16,300 nt of DNA from DASRTE01 sp050743145 (GTDB taxonomy: Bacteria > Actinomycetota > Actinomycetes > Jiangellales > Jiangellaceae): the NCBI GenBank assembly GCA_050743145.1, contig JBOGDU010000266.1, positions 1 through 16,300 on the forward strand, written 5' to 3'. Position numbers and translations under genes: made by a program. Of this stretch, positions 9,421-16,300 are shown one piece after another (position 1 is the stretch's first letter; each line of letters begins with the position of its first letter). The notes beneath the pieces were generated by a model. It saw only the letters and a program-made list of their open reading frames with translations. It was not told the origin of the DNA and did not search any database.

Positions 9421-10566
9421 GTGACCGCTCCGACCAGCCTCGTCCGGCCGCTTCGCCTCGGCCCGCTCGAGGTCGTTCCGCCGGTGGTGCTGGCGCCCAT
9501 GGCCGGCATCACCAACGCGGCGTTCCGGCGGCTGTGCCGGGAACAGGGGGCGGGGCTCTACGTCTGCGAAATGATCACCTCGCGCGGAGTGGTCGAACGT
9601 GATCCGAAGACGGTGTCCATGCTCGTCTTCGACCCCGCGGAGGCGGTCCGGTCGGTCCAGCTCTACGGCGTAGATCCCCGTTATGTCGGCGAGGCGGTCA
9701 CGATCCTGGCCGGCGAGCACGGCGTCGGCCACGTCGACCTCAACTTCGGCTGTCCGGTGCCGAAGGTTACCCGCAAGGGCGGGGGAGCCGCACTGCCGTA
9801 CAAGCGGGGTCTGCTCGACCGGATCCTGCGCTCCGCCGTCGCCGCTGCCGAACCGTACGGAATCCCGGTGACGATGAAGACCCGCATGGGCATCGACGAC
9901 GACACGCTCACCTACCTCGACGCCGGCCGGATCGCACAGGAGGCCGGGTGCGCGGCCATCGCGCTGCACGGCCGGACCGCCGCCCAGCACTACTCGGGCT
10001 CGGCCGACTGGGGGTCGATCACCCGACTGAAGGAGCACGTCGGCATCCCGGTGCTGGGCAACGGGGACATCTGGGAGGCGGCCGACGCCCTGCGGATGAT
10101 CGACCGCACGCGTGCCGACGGCGTGGTCGTCGGCCGTGGCTGCCTGGGGCGGCCGTGGCTGTTCCGCGACCTCGCCGCGGCCTTTGCCGGTGATCCCCTT
10201 CCCGCCCTGCCGGCACTCGGCGAGGTCGCGGCCATGATCCGGCGACACGCAGAACTACTCGCCGACCTGTTGGGCGAGGAGCGCGGCCTTCGCGACATGC
10301 GCAAGCACATGGCCTGGTACCTCAAGGGCTTCGTCGTGGGTCAGGACGTCCGGGCGGCGCTGGGGATGGTGTCGTCGACGGCGGAGCTGGACGGTCTGTT
10401 GGGCCGGCTCGACGTCGACCAGCCGTTCCCGGACAGCGAGCTCGGCGCGCCCCGAGGCCGGCAGGGCAGTCCCCGCAAGGTGACGCTGCCGGAGGGCTGG
10501 CTCGACGACGTGGACGGAACCTCGGCCGACCTGGCCGGTGCCGAGCTCGGCATCTCAGGTGGCTGA
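9421..10566 (+). CDS. dusB: tRNA-dihydrouridine synthase (DusB family)
   Basis: The 381-residue flavoenzyme reduces specific uridines of tRNA to dihydrouridine using FMN and NAD(P)H. It opens its TIM barrel with VLAPMAGITNAAFR (23-36). The catalytic Cys 111 lies in DLNFGCPVPKVTRKGGG. FMN and substrate contacts follow: MKTR (152-155), ALHGRTAAQHYSG (181-193, with His 183), GNGDIW (213-218) and VVVGRGCLGRPWLF (235-248). The length is slightly above E. coli DusB because of a C-terminal extension (about 340-381). The family is assigned from the GRTAAQHYSGSADW-type motif; the exact tRNA positions modified are not knowable here. The GTG start has no ribosome site, and the -10-like GACAAT just upstream suggests a leaderless mRNA. 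The 3' end overlaps the MFS transporter gene by 8 nt. Confidence 0.94.
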   Translation: MTAPTSLVRPLRLGPLEVVPPVVLAPMAGITNAAFRRLCREQGAGLYVCEMITSRGVVERDPKTVSMLVFDPAEAVRSVQLYGVDPRYVGEAVTILAGEHGVGHVDLNFGCPVPKVTRKGGGAALPYKRGLLDRILRSAVAAAEPYGIPVTMKTRMGIDDDTLTYLDAGRIAQEAGCAAIALHGRTAAQHYSGSADWGSITRLKEHVGIPVLGNGDIWEAADALRMIDRTRADGVVVGRGCLGRPWLFRDLAAAFAGDPLPALPALGEVAAMIRRHAELLADLLGEERGLRDMRKHMAWYLKGFVVGQDVRAALGMVSSTAELDGLLGRLDVDQPFPDSELGAPRGRQGSPRKVTLPEGWLDDVDGTSADLAGAELGISGG

Positions 10567-11767
10567 GGTCACGCAGGCCGACACCGGGCGCCGCCGCTGG
10601 CTGATGCTCGGCCTCGCGATGGCGGCCCAGGCGACCACCTGCATTTACCTGTTCGGCATCGCGTACCTCTTGCCCGAGCTGCGGACGGCGTTCGGCGTCA
10701 CGCTCGCCGAGGCCAGCCTGCTGGTCGTGGCGCCCGGCGTGGGGCTGATGGCGACGCTGATCCTCTGGGGCGCCGTGGCCGATCGATACGGCGAGCGGCT
10801 GGCCATGTCGATCGGGCTCGGCGGTGCCGGCGTGCTCGTGGCCGCGGTCCCGCTGGTGGACAGCGTCACGGCCGTCGGCATTCTGCTGATGGCCGCCGGG
10901 GCCGCGGGTGCCTCCGTCAACGCCGGGAGCGGGCGGATCATCCTGGGCTGGTTCCCCGCCAACCGGCGCGGCGTGGCGATGGGCGCACGCCAGATGGCGC
11001 TACCGATCGGGCTGGCGCTGGCGGCCGCAACTCTGCCGCCGTTGGCCGAGCGGTACGGATTCGGGCGAGCACTACTGCTTCCCGCGTTCTCGGCGCTCGC
11101 CGTCGCCCTGCTCGTCGCCGTGTTCGTGACCGATCCACCCCGAACGGACGCGGACGTGACGACGCCTGCCGGGTCGCCGTATCGGACCATGCCGATCTGG
11201 AGGGTGCACGCCTCGAGCGGGCTGCTGGTCGTACCGCAGCTCGTCGTGGCCACGTTCGCGCTCGTCTATCTCGTCGACGAGCATGGCTGGCCGCCGGCGC
11301 GGGCGGGTGCACTGCTCGCCGTGGTCCAGATCGCAGGGGCGTCCACACGGCTGCTGGCCGGCGTCTGGTCGGATCGGGTGGCGAGCCGGCTGCGCCCGAT
11401 GCGGCTGCTCGCCTACGTCAACGCCGCGACGATGACCGGGCTGGCCCTGGCGGCGCTCGCCGGGTCGTCGGTCGCGGTGGCCGCATTGGTCGTCTGCGCA
11501 GTGATCACCGTGAGCGGCAACGGGCTCGCCTTCACCGCGGTGGCGGAGATCGCCGGACGGGCGTGGGCAGGGCGTGCGCTCGGGGCCCAGAACACCGTCC
11601 AGGGCGTGGCGGCGACGGTGACCGCGCCGGTGTTCGCGGTCGTCATCACCCAGACGAGCTACACCGCGGCATACGCGCTGGCGGCGGTGTTCCCGTTGCT
11701 GGCAGCGGCTGTCGTCCCGGTTGCGGCCGAGGGTGGGGCCGGACTCCCGGCCGGATCGAGCGGTTAG
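10559..11767 (+). CDS. MFS transporter, substrate unknown
   Basis: This is a roughly 402-residue major facilitator superfamily permease of about 12 hydrophobic helices. The helix 2-3 loop carries the MFS motif A as GAVADRYGER (71-80). Helix 5 includes NRRGVAMGARQMALPIGLAL, a motif seen in many MFS carriers. The central loop (about residues 185-210) is hydrophilic and separates two six-helix halves. The start is uncertain: GTG 10559 gives an 8-nt overlap with dusB, while GTG 10538, in the same frame, would add seven residues; neither has a ribosome site. Close overlap suggests co-expression with dusB, but no functional link to tRNA modification is implied. The substrate cannot be inferred. Distance to the allantoin genes and an intervening terminator argue against calling it the allantoin permease. 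Confidence 0.88.
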   Translation: MAEVTQADTGRRRWLMLGLAMAAQATTCIYLFGIAYLLPELRTAFGVTLAEASLLVVAPGVGLMATLILWGAVADRYGERLAMSIGLGGAGVLVAAVPLVDSVTAVGILLMAAGAAGASVNAGSGRIILGWFPANRRGVAMGARQMALPIGLALAAATLPPLAERYGFGRALLLPAFSALAVALLVAVFVTDPPRTDADVTTPAGSPYRTMPIWRVHASSGLLVVPQLVVATFALVYLVDEHGWPPARAGALLAVVQIAGASTRLLAGVWSDRVASRLRPMRLLAYVNAATMTGLALAALAGSSVAVAALVVCAVITVSGNGLAFTAVAEIAGRAWAGRALGAQNTVQGVAATVTAPVFAVVITQTSYTAAYALAAVFPLLAAAVVPVAAEGGAGLPAGSSG

Positions 11768-11815
11768 GCTCCGCCTATTGCCTCGATTCTCGGCACACCT
11801 CCGGAGGGCTGAGCG

Positions 11816-14524
11816 GTGCCCCAGTTCGTGTTTGACTTCTCGCAGGGCAGCAAGGACGACAAGGACCTGCTCGGTGGCAAGGGTGCGAACCTTGCCGAGA
11901 TGACCAACCTGGGACTGCCCGTCCCACCGGGCTTCACGATCTCCACCGAGGCGTGCCGTCACTATCTTGCCCACGGGAAGGAACCCGACGGACTGTCCGC
12001 CGAGGTAGACCGCCACCTCGGCGCCCTGCAGGAGAAGATGGGCAAGCGCCTGGGCGACGCGGCGGACCCCCTCCTGGTGTCAGTCCGGTCCGGAGCGAAG
12101 TTCTCGATGCCGGGGATGATGGACACCGTCCTCAACGTCGGTCTGAACGACGCATCCGTCAACGGGCTCGCGGCACGCGCCGGCGACGACCGCTTCGCCT
12201 GGGACTCGTACCGGCGGCTGCTGCAGATGTTCGGCAAGACGGTGCTCGGCATCGCCGGCGAGCACTTCGAGGAGCGCCTCGAGGATGCGAAGCGGGCCAA
12301 GGGGATCGAGTCCGACGTCGACCTCGACGTCGACGACCTGCGGTCTCTCGTCGACGAGTTCAAGGGCGTGGTGCGCGCCGATTCCGGCCGCGACTTCCCC
12401 CAGGAACCGCGCGAGCAGCTCGACCTTGCCGTGCGTGCGGTCTTCGCCTCGTGGAACACGGAGCGGGCCCGGGTCTATCGGCGCCAGGAGCGGATATCCG
12501 AAGACCTCGGCACGGCGGTCAACATCGTCGCCATGGTCTTCGGCAACCTCGGACCCGACTCGGGCACCGGAGTGGCCTTCACCCGCGATCCCGCCACCGG
12601 TCACCAGGGCGTCTACGGCGACTACCTGGCCAATGCGCAGGGCGAGGACGTCGTCGCCGGGATCCGCAACACGCTTCCGTTGGCCGACCTGGAGAAGCTC
12701 GACAAGGCCTCGTACGACCAGCTGCTCGACATCATGTCCACGCTCGAGCGCCACTACAAAGACCTGTGCGACATCGAGTTCACCATCGAGCGCGGCACCC
12801 TGTGGATGCTCCAGACCCGGGTCGGCAAGCGCACCGCCGCGGCCGCGTTCCGGATCGCCGGCCAGCTTGTCGACGAAGGGCTCATCGACGAGAACGAGGC
12901 GCTCTCCCGGGTCAGCGGAGACGAGCTCGCACGGCTGCTGTTCCCGCAGTTCGACCCGGCGGCCGACCGCGAGCGGATCGGGAAGGGGATGGCCGCGAGC
13001 CCCGGTGCGGCCGTCGGCAGGGCCGTCTTCGACTCCGGCCGGGCCGTCGAATGGGCCGACCGCGGCGAAGCGGTCATTCTCGTGCGCCGTGAGACGAACC
13101 CGGACGACCTGCGCGGCATGGTGGCCGCCAAGGGCATCCTCACCTCCCGCGGCGGCAAGACCAGCCACGCCGCAGTCGTGGCGCGCGGCATGGGCCGCAC
13201 GTGCGTGGTCGGCGCGGAGGGTCTGCGGGTCGACACCGGCGCACGCGAGTTCACCACCGCGGACGGCGCACGGATCGGCGAAGGTGACGTGATCTCCATC
13301 GACGGCGGCACCGGTGAGGTGTTCCTGGGGGAGGTACCCGTCGTCCCCAGCGCCGTCGTCGGAGCGTTGCAGGGCGACGAGCCCGAAGGGCTGTCGGAGG
13401 GCGAGCAGGAGGTGGTCTCGGCCGTCCGGCGCCTGATGAGACGCGCCGACGAGCAGCGCCGACTGGGCGTGCGCGCCAACGCCGACACCCCCGACGACGC
13501 GCGCCGTGCGCGAACCCTGGGCGCCAAGGGGATCGGGCTTTGCCGGACCGAGCACATGTTCCTCGGAGAGCGCCGCAAGATCGTCGAGCGGGTCATCCTG
13601 GCCCAGTCCGACGACGAGCGTGCTGCCGCCCTCGACGAGTTGCTGCCACTGCAGCGTCAGGACTTCACCGAGATCCTCGAGGCGATGGACGGCCTGCCGG
13701 TGACCATCCGCCTGCTCGATCCGCCGCTGCACGAGTTCCTGCCCGACTACACCGAACTGTCGGTGCGGGTCGCCGTGGCAGACGCGACCGGCGAGCCGGA
13801 CAAGGAGGCGACGACGCTGCTGGCCGAGGTCCAGCGCCTGCACGAGCAGAACCCCATGCTGGGAATGCGTGGTGTCCGGCTGGGGCTGGTCGTGCCCGGG
13901 TTGTTCGAACTCCAGGTGCGGGCGATCGCCGAGGCTGCCGCATCGCTGCGCCGGCGCGGCCTCGACCCGCAGCCGGAGATCATGGTCCCGTTGGTGGCTG
14001 CGGTGCAGGAGCTGGAGGCGATCCGCGACGCAGCGGCCGCCAGAGTGGCCGAGGTCGCCGCGGAGACCGGAGTCGAGTTGTCCTTCCTCATCGGCACCAT
14101 GATCGAACTGCCCAGGGCTTGCATGACGGCCGCGCAGATCGCCGAGGCGGCCGAGTTCTTCTCGTTCGGGACCAACGACCTCACGCAGACCGCATGGGGC
14201 TTCTCCCGTGACGACGTCGAGGCAGCGTTCTTCCCTGCCTATCTGGAGAGGGGAATCTTCGGCGTGTCACCGTTCGAGTCCCTCGACGTCGACGGTGTGG
14301 GCCGGTTGGTCTCGATCGCGACGACGGAGGGCCGTAACGCTCGCTCCGACCTCAAGGTCGGCATCTGCGGTGAGCACGGCGGCGATCCCGACTCGATCCA
14401 CTTCTTCGACTCGATCGGACTCGACTACGTCTCGTGCTCGCCGTTCCGGGTACCGATCGCGCGGCTCGAGGCGGGTCGTGCGTCGGTCAACGCTGACCGG
14501 TCGGGAGGCAGCGACAGCCGCTGA
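11816..14524 (+). CDS. ppdK: Pyruvate, phosphate dikinase
   Basis: The 902-residue enzyme interconverts pyruvate, ATP and Pi with PEP, AMP and PPi. The N-terminal ATP-grasp domain begins with LLGGKGANLAEMTNLGLPVP and includes the conserved VRSGAKFSMPGMMDTVLN segment near 92-109. The swivelling central domain carries the phosphorylated His 451 in RGGKTSHAAVVARGMG. The C-terminal PEP/pyruvate barrel has GIGLCRTEHMF, FSFGTNDLTQ and the catalytic Cys 851 in GICGEHGGDPDSIHFF. All three domains are intact and the length is normal for bacterial PPDK. The GTG start is supported by GGAGGG at 11803-11808, 7 nt upstream. It begins 48 bp after the MFS gene; a TAGGCT hexamer at 11765-11770 could be a promoter -10 but lacks a clear -35. 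No PPDK regulatory protein gene adjoins it. Confidence 0.97.
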   Translation: MPQFVFDFSQGSKDDKDLLGGKGANLAEMTNLGLPVPPGFTISTEACRHYLAHGKEPDGLSAEVDRHLGALQEKMGKRLGDAADPLLVSVRSGAKFSMPGMMDTVLNVGLNDASVNGLAARAGDDRFAWDSYRRLLQMFGKTVLGIAGEHFEERLEDAKRAKGIESDVDLDVDDLRSLVDEFKGVVRADSGRDFPQEPREQLDLAVRAVFASWNTERARVYRRQERISEDLGTAVNIVAMVFGNLGPDSGTGVAFTRDPATGHQGVYGDYLANAQGEDVVAGIRNTLPLADLEKLDKASYDQLLDIMSTLERHYKDLCDIEFTIERGTLWMLQTRVGKRTAAAAFRIAGQLVDEGLIDENEALSRVSGDELARLLFPQFDPAADRERIGKGMAASPGAAVGRAVFDSGRAVEWADRGEAVILVRRETNPDDLRGMVAAKGILTSRGGKTSHAAVVARGMGRTCVVGAEGLRVDTGAREFTTADGARIGEGDVISIDGGTGEVFLGEVPVVPSAVVGALQGDEPEGLSEGEQEVVSAVRRLMRRADEQRRLGVRANADTPDDARRARTLGAKGIGLCRTEHMFLGERRKIVERVILAQSDDERAAALDELLPLQRQDFTEILEAMDGLPVTIRLLDPPLHEFLPDYTELSVRVAVADATGEPDKEATTLLAEVQRLHEQNPMLGMRGVRLGLVVPGLFELQVRAIAEAAASLRRRGLDPQPEIMVPLVAAVQELEAIRDAAAARVAEVAAETGVELSFLIGTMIELPRACMTAAQIAEAAEFFSFGTNDLTQTAWGFSRDDVEAAFFPAYLERGIFGVSPFESLDVDGVGRLVSIATTEGRNARSDLKVGICGEHGGDPDSIHFFDSIGLDYVSCSPFRVPIARLEAGRASVNADRSGGSDSR

Positions 14525-14567
14525 CCTGGCCGGTAGTCCCACCGGATCGTGACCGAGCCCGGCCGGT

Positions 14568-14573
14568 TACGGT
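14568..14573 (+). promoter_or_regulatory. Putative -10 box for leaderless SanA-like gene
   Basis: TACGGT fits TANNNT and ends 6 nt before the GTG at 14580, the same spacing as at dusB. No Shine-Dalgarno sequence lies upstream of that GTG. A GTGACC hexamer at 14549-14554 is too close to serve as a standard -35. Confidence 0.45.
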
Positions 14574-14579
14574 TTCGGG

Positions 14580-15230
14580 GTGTCCGAGGTCGACGTCCGT
14601 CCGCGCGTGAGCCGCCGTCGCGTCGTGCGTCGCGTGGTGATCGGCGCGGTGCTGCTGGCGCTGCTGTGGGTCGCCTCGGTCCCCGTCCGGATCTGGTGGG
14701 ACGCCCGCCAGGAGGACCACCGGGTCTCGGACGCGATCGTCGTCCTCGGCGCCGCGCAGTACGGCGGCCGGCCGTCCCCGGTTCTCGAGGCCCGGCTACG
14801 CAAAGCGCAGACGTTGTGGGATGACGGCGTCGCGCCCGTCGTCGTGACGGTCGGCGGCGGCGCGCCGGGTGACACGACGACAGAGGCCGAGGCGGGCCGG
14901 GACTGGCTGACGGCGAACGGGATGCCGGCCGATGCCGTCATCGCCGTGGCTGAGGGCATCAACACGCAGAGCAGCCTCGACGCCGTCGGCGAGCTCTTCG
15001 GCGACCAGGGGTGGCAGACCGCCGTGCTGGTCACCGACCCGTGGCACACGTTCCGATCCAAGGCGCTGGCCGACGCCGCCGGTATCGACGCCGTGGCGGC
15101 GCCCGCTCGCTCGGGGCCGGCGGTCCAGACCCGCGAGACGCAGATGCGGTACATCGTCCGCGAGTCGCTGGCGTACTACCGCTGGCGGCTGACCGGGGAG
15201 TCCGGTCAGGGTGCCTTCGACGCCTTCTGA
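14580..15230 (+). CDS. SanA/YdcF-like DUF218 membrane-anchored protein
   Basis: This 216-residue protein has an Arg-rich cytoplasmic N-terminus (RPRVSRRRVVRR) and one membrane helix (about 18-37). An extracytoplasmic DUF218 domain follows. Family landmarks are DAIVVLGAAQYGGRPSPVLEAR (51-72), VVVTVGGGAPGDTTTEAEAG (87-106), INTQSSLDAVGE (127-138) and AVLVTDPWHTFRS (148-160), which match the conserved order GGG, EA, T(Q/E)S and HxxR of SanA/YdcF proteins. SanA of E. coli affects envelope integrity and vancomycin resistance; the biochemical activity of the family is not settled. The GTG start lacks a ribosome site and sits just after a -10-like TACGGT. It is 55 bp from ppdK and 35 bp from dgt, each probably with its own promoter. 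Confidence 0.88.
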   Translation: MSEVDVRPRVSRRRVVRRVVIGAVLLALLWVASVPVRIWWDARQEDHRVSDAIVVLGAAQYGGRPSPVLEARLRKAQTLWDDGVAPVVVTVGGGAPGDTTTEAEAGRDWLTANGMPADAVIAVAEGINTQSSLDAVGELFGDQGWQTAVLVTDPWHTFRSKALADAAGIDAVAAPARSGPAVQTRETQMRYIVRESLAYYRWRLTGESGQGAFDAF

Positions 15231-15251
15231 GCCGGGCCTCGTGCGGTCGTC

Positions 15252-15257
15252 TAGCCT
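15252..15257 (+). promoter_or_regulatory. Putative -10 box for leaderless dgt transcript
   Basis: TAGCCT fits TANNNT and ends 8 nt before the dgt ATG at 15266. No Shine-Dalgarno sequence is present. The spacing agrees with transcription starting at or near the start codon. Confidence 0.4.
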
Positions 15258-15265
15258 CGGCGTCG

Positions 15266-16300
15266 ATGAGCGGGTACCAGGACAGCGACCGGGAACGGTG
15301 GGCGCCCGAGGCCCCCAAGCGGTCGAGCCGGACGGCCTTCGAACGCGACCGGGCCCGCGTCCTGCATTCCGCGTCCTTGCGCCGGCTGGCCGCAAAGACG
15401 CAGGTGGTCGCGCCCGGCACCGACGACTTCGTCCGTAATCGGCTGACCCATTCGCTCGAGGTGGCGCAGGTGGGCCGCGAGCTCGGCAAGGCCCTCGGCT
15501 GCGACCCTGACGTCGTCGACACCGCCTGCCTCGCCCACGACCTCGGCCATCCGCCCTTCGGCCACAACGGGGAGGCGGCCCTGGACGAGGTCGCGGAGGC
15601 CATCGGGGGCTTCGAGGGAAACGCCCAGACCCTGCGGGTACTGACCCGGCTGGAGGCGAAGGCGGCCCACCCCGATGGGCGCACGGCAGGGCTCAACCTG
15701 ACCCGGGCGAGCCTGGACGCGTCCACCAAGTATCCGTGGCCGCGCAGCGACGGGGGCGGCAAGTTCGGCGTCTACACCGACGACGCCGAGGTGTTCGGCT
15801 GGATGCGTGCAGGGGCGCCGGCCGGTCGGCGCCGCTGCCTCGAGGCGCAGGTGATGGACTTCGCCGACGACGTCGCCTACAGCGTGCACGACGTCGAGGA
15901 CGCCATCGTGGCCGAGCGGATCGGCCGGGACACGGTGTTCTCGGACCCCGGCGAGCGCGAGAGGGTCGCGACGCTGACCTGCGACTGGTATCTGCCGGGT
16001 GCGTCGCCGGTAGAGGTGCTGGACGCGCTTGACCGTTTGCGTGGGCTGCCGTGCTGGGTGGACGCATACGACGGTCGCCGCCGCACCCTGGCCGCCCTCA
16101 AGGACATGACCAGCCAGCTCATCGGACGCTTCTGCGCAACCGCCCAGGCTGCGACGCATGCAGGGCACGGGAAGGGCCGGCTGACCCGCTACGCCGCGGA
16201 TCTCGAGGTCCCGGCCGGCACCCGGGCCGAGGTGGCGGTTCTCAAGGGGTTGGCCGGCGTCTACGTGATGAACGCCGAGGATCGCGCACCGGTCTATGTC
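15266..16300 (+). CDS. dgt: dGTP triphosphohydrolase-like protein, partial (3' end missing)
   Basis: The first 345 residues are present and the frame is still open at the window edge. The HD-domain enzyme hydrolyses dNTPs, classically dGTP, to the nucleoside and triphosphate. The metal-binding set is visible: His 62 in RLTHSLEVAQVGR, His 91-Asp 92 in CLAHDLGHPPFGHNGE, and Asp 201/202 in MDFADDVAYSVHDVED. The N-terminal ERDRARVLHSASLRRLAAKTQ (26-46) is characteristic of the Dgt family. Many actinobacterial members are roughly 420 residues, so perhaps 75 residues lie beyond the window. The ATG at 15266 is preceded by no ribosome site, only the -10-like TAGCCT. In many actinobacteria dgt precedes dnaG, which may lie just downstream; that is not seen here. 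Whether dGTP is preferred over other dNTPs cannot be told. Confidence 0.94.
   Translation, partial: MSGYQDSDRERWAPEAPKRSSRTAFERDRARVLHSASLRRLAAKTQVVAPGTDDFVRNRLTHSLEVAQVGRELGKALGCDPDVVDTACLAHDLGHPPFGHNGEAALDEVAEAIGGFEGNAQTLRVLTRLEAKAAHPDGRTAGLNLTRASLDASTKYPWPRSDGGGKFGVYTDDAEVFGWMRAGAPAGRRRCLEAQVMDFADDVAYSVHDVEDAIVAERIGRDTVFSDPGERERVATLTCDWYLPGASPVEVLDALDRLRGLPCWVDAYDGRRRTLAALKDMTSQLIGRFCATAQAATHAGHGKGRLTRYAADLEVPAGTRAEVAVLKGLAGVYVMNAEDRAPVYV

Noticed and set aside
10559..11767. MFS transporter as an allantoin permease
   Set aside because: It is separated from the allantoin genes by a small membrane protein gene, a terminator and dusB, and it overlaps dusB. Nothing in its sequence indicates an allantoin carrier.
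12080..13843. A 587-codon minus-strand frame inside ppdK
   Set aside because: It is an antisense shadow of the ATP-grasp and His domains of PPDK, with no start context or domain.

Overview
The window comes from a high-GC actinobacterium. G/C fills third codon positions, GTG starts are frequent, and several genes appear leaderless behind TANNNT-type -10 boxes. The gene set (dimeric Zn-type GlyRS, DusB, PPDK, a DUF218 membrane protein, dGTPase) and a CebR-like operator in front of a GH6 cellulase also fit. A nocardioform or Propionibacteriales member (Nocardioides-like) is my best guess, from general resemblance only; no rRNA or other marker is present to prove it.

Layout. 15-386 (+) encodes a small antibiotic-biosynthesis-monooxygenase (ABM) fold protein. 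614-1861 (-) encodes a secreted family 6 glycoside hydrolase. It points away from glyS, and the 302-bp divergent region between them holds a near-consensus CebR/CelR box and two strong inverted repeats. 2164-8912 (+) is a tight run: glyS, aceB (malate synthase A), a CitE/HpcH-like aldolase (DUF6986 type), allB (allantoinase) and alc (allantoicase). Gaps are 0-20 bp or overlaps, so this looks like one transcription unit. 9028-9309 is a small two-helix membrane protein followed by a stem-loop terminator. 9421-11767 is dusB overlapping an MFS transporter gene. 11816-14524 is ppdK. 14580-15230 is a SanA/YdcF-like membrane protein. 15266 to the window end is dgt, cut off by the edge.

How the genes work together. 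AllB and Alc convert allantoin to allantoate and then to ureidoglycolate plus urea. Lysis of ureidoglycolate gives glyoxylate, which malate synthase condenses with acetyl-CoA to malate. No known ureidoglycolate lyase or hydrolase is present. The uncharacterised aldolase between aceB and allB has the full set of CitE-superfamily active-site motifs and is the natural candidate for a missing or auxiliary step. PPDK, further downstream, could connect C4/C3 metabolism to PEP, but nothing here shows co-regulation.

The most unusual features are the aldolase of unknown reaction inside an allantoin-to-malate operon headed by glyS, a 62-bp REP-like palindrome that lies in frame inside the 3' end of that aldolase gene, the palindrome-rich cellulase/glyS divergent region, and a recurring leaderless-promoter layout. 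I see no CRISPR array, transposase, phage gene, tRNA or rRNA.
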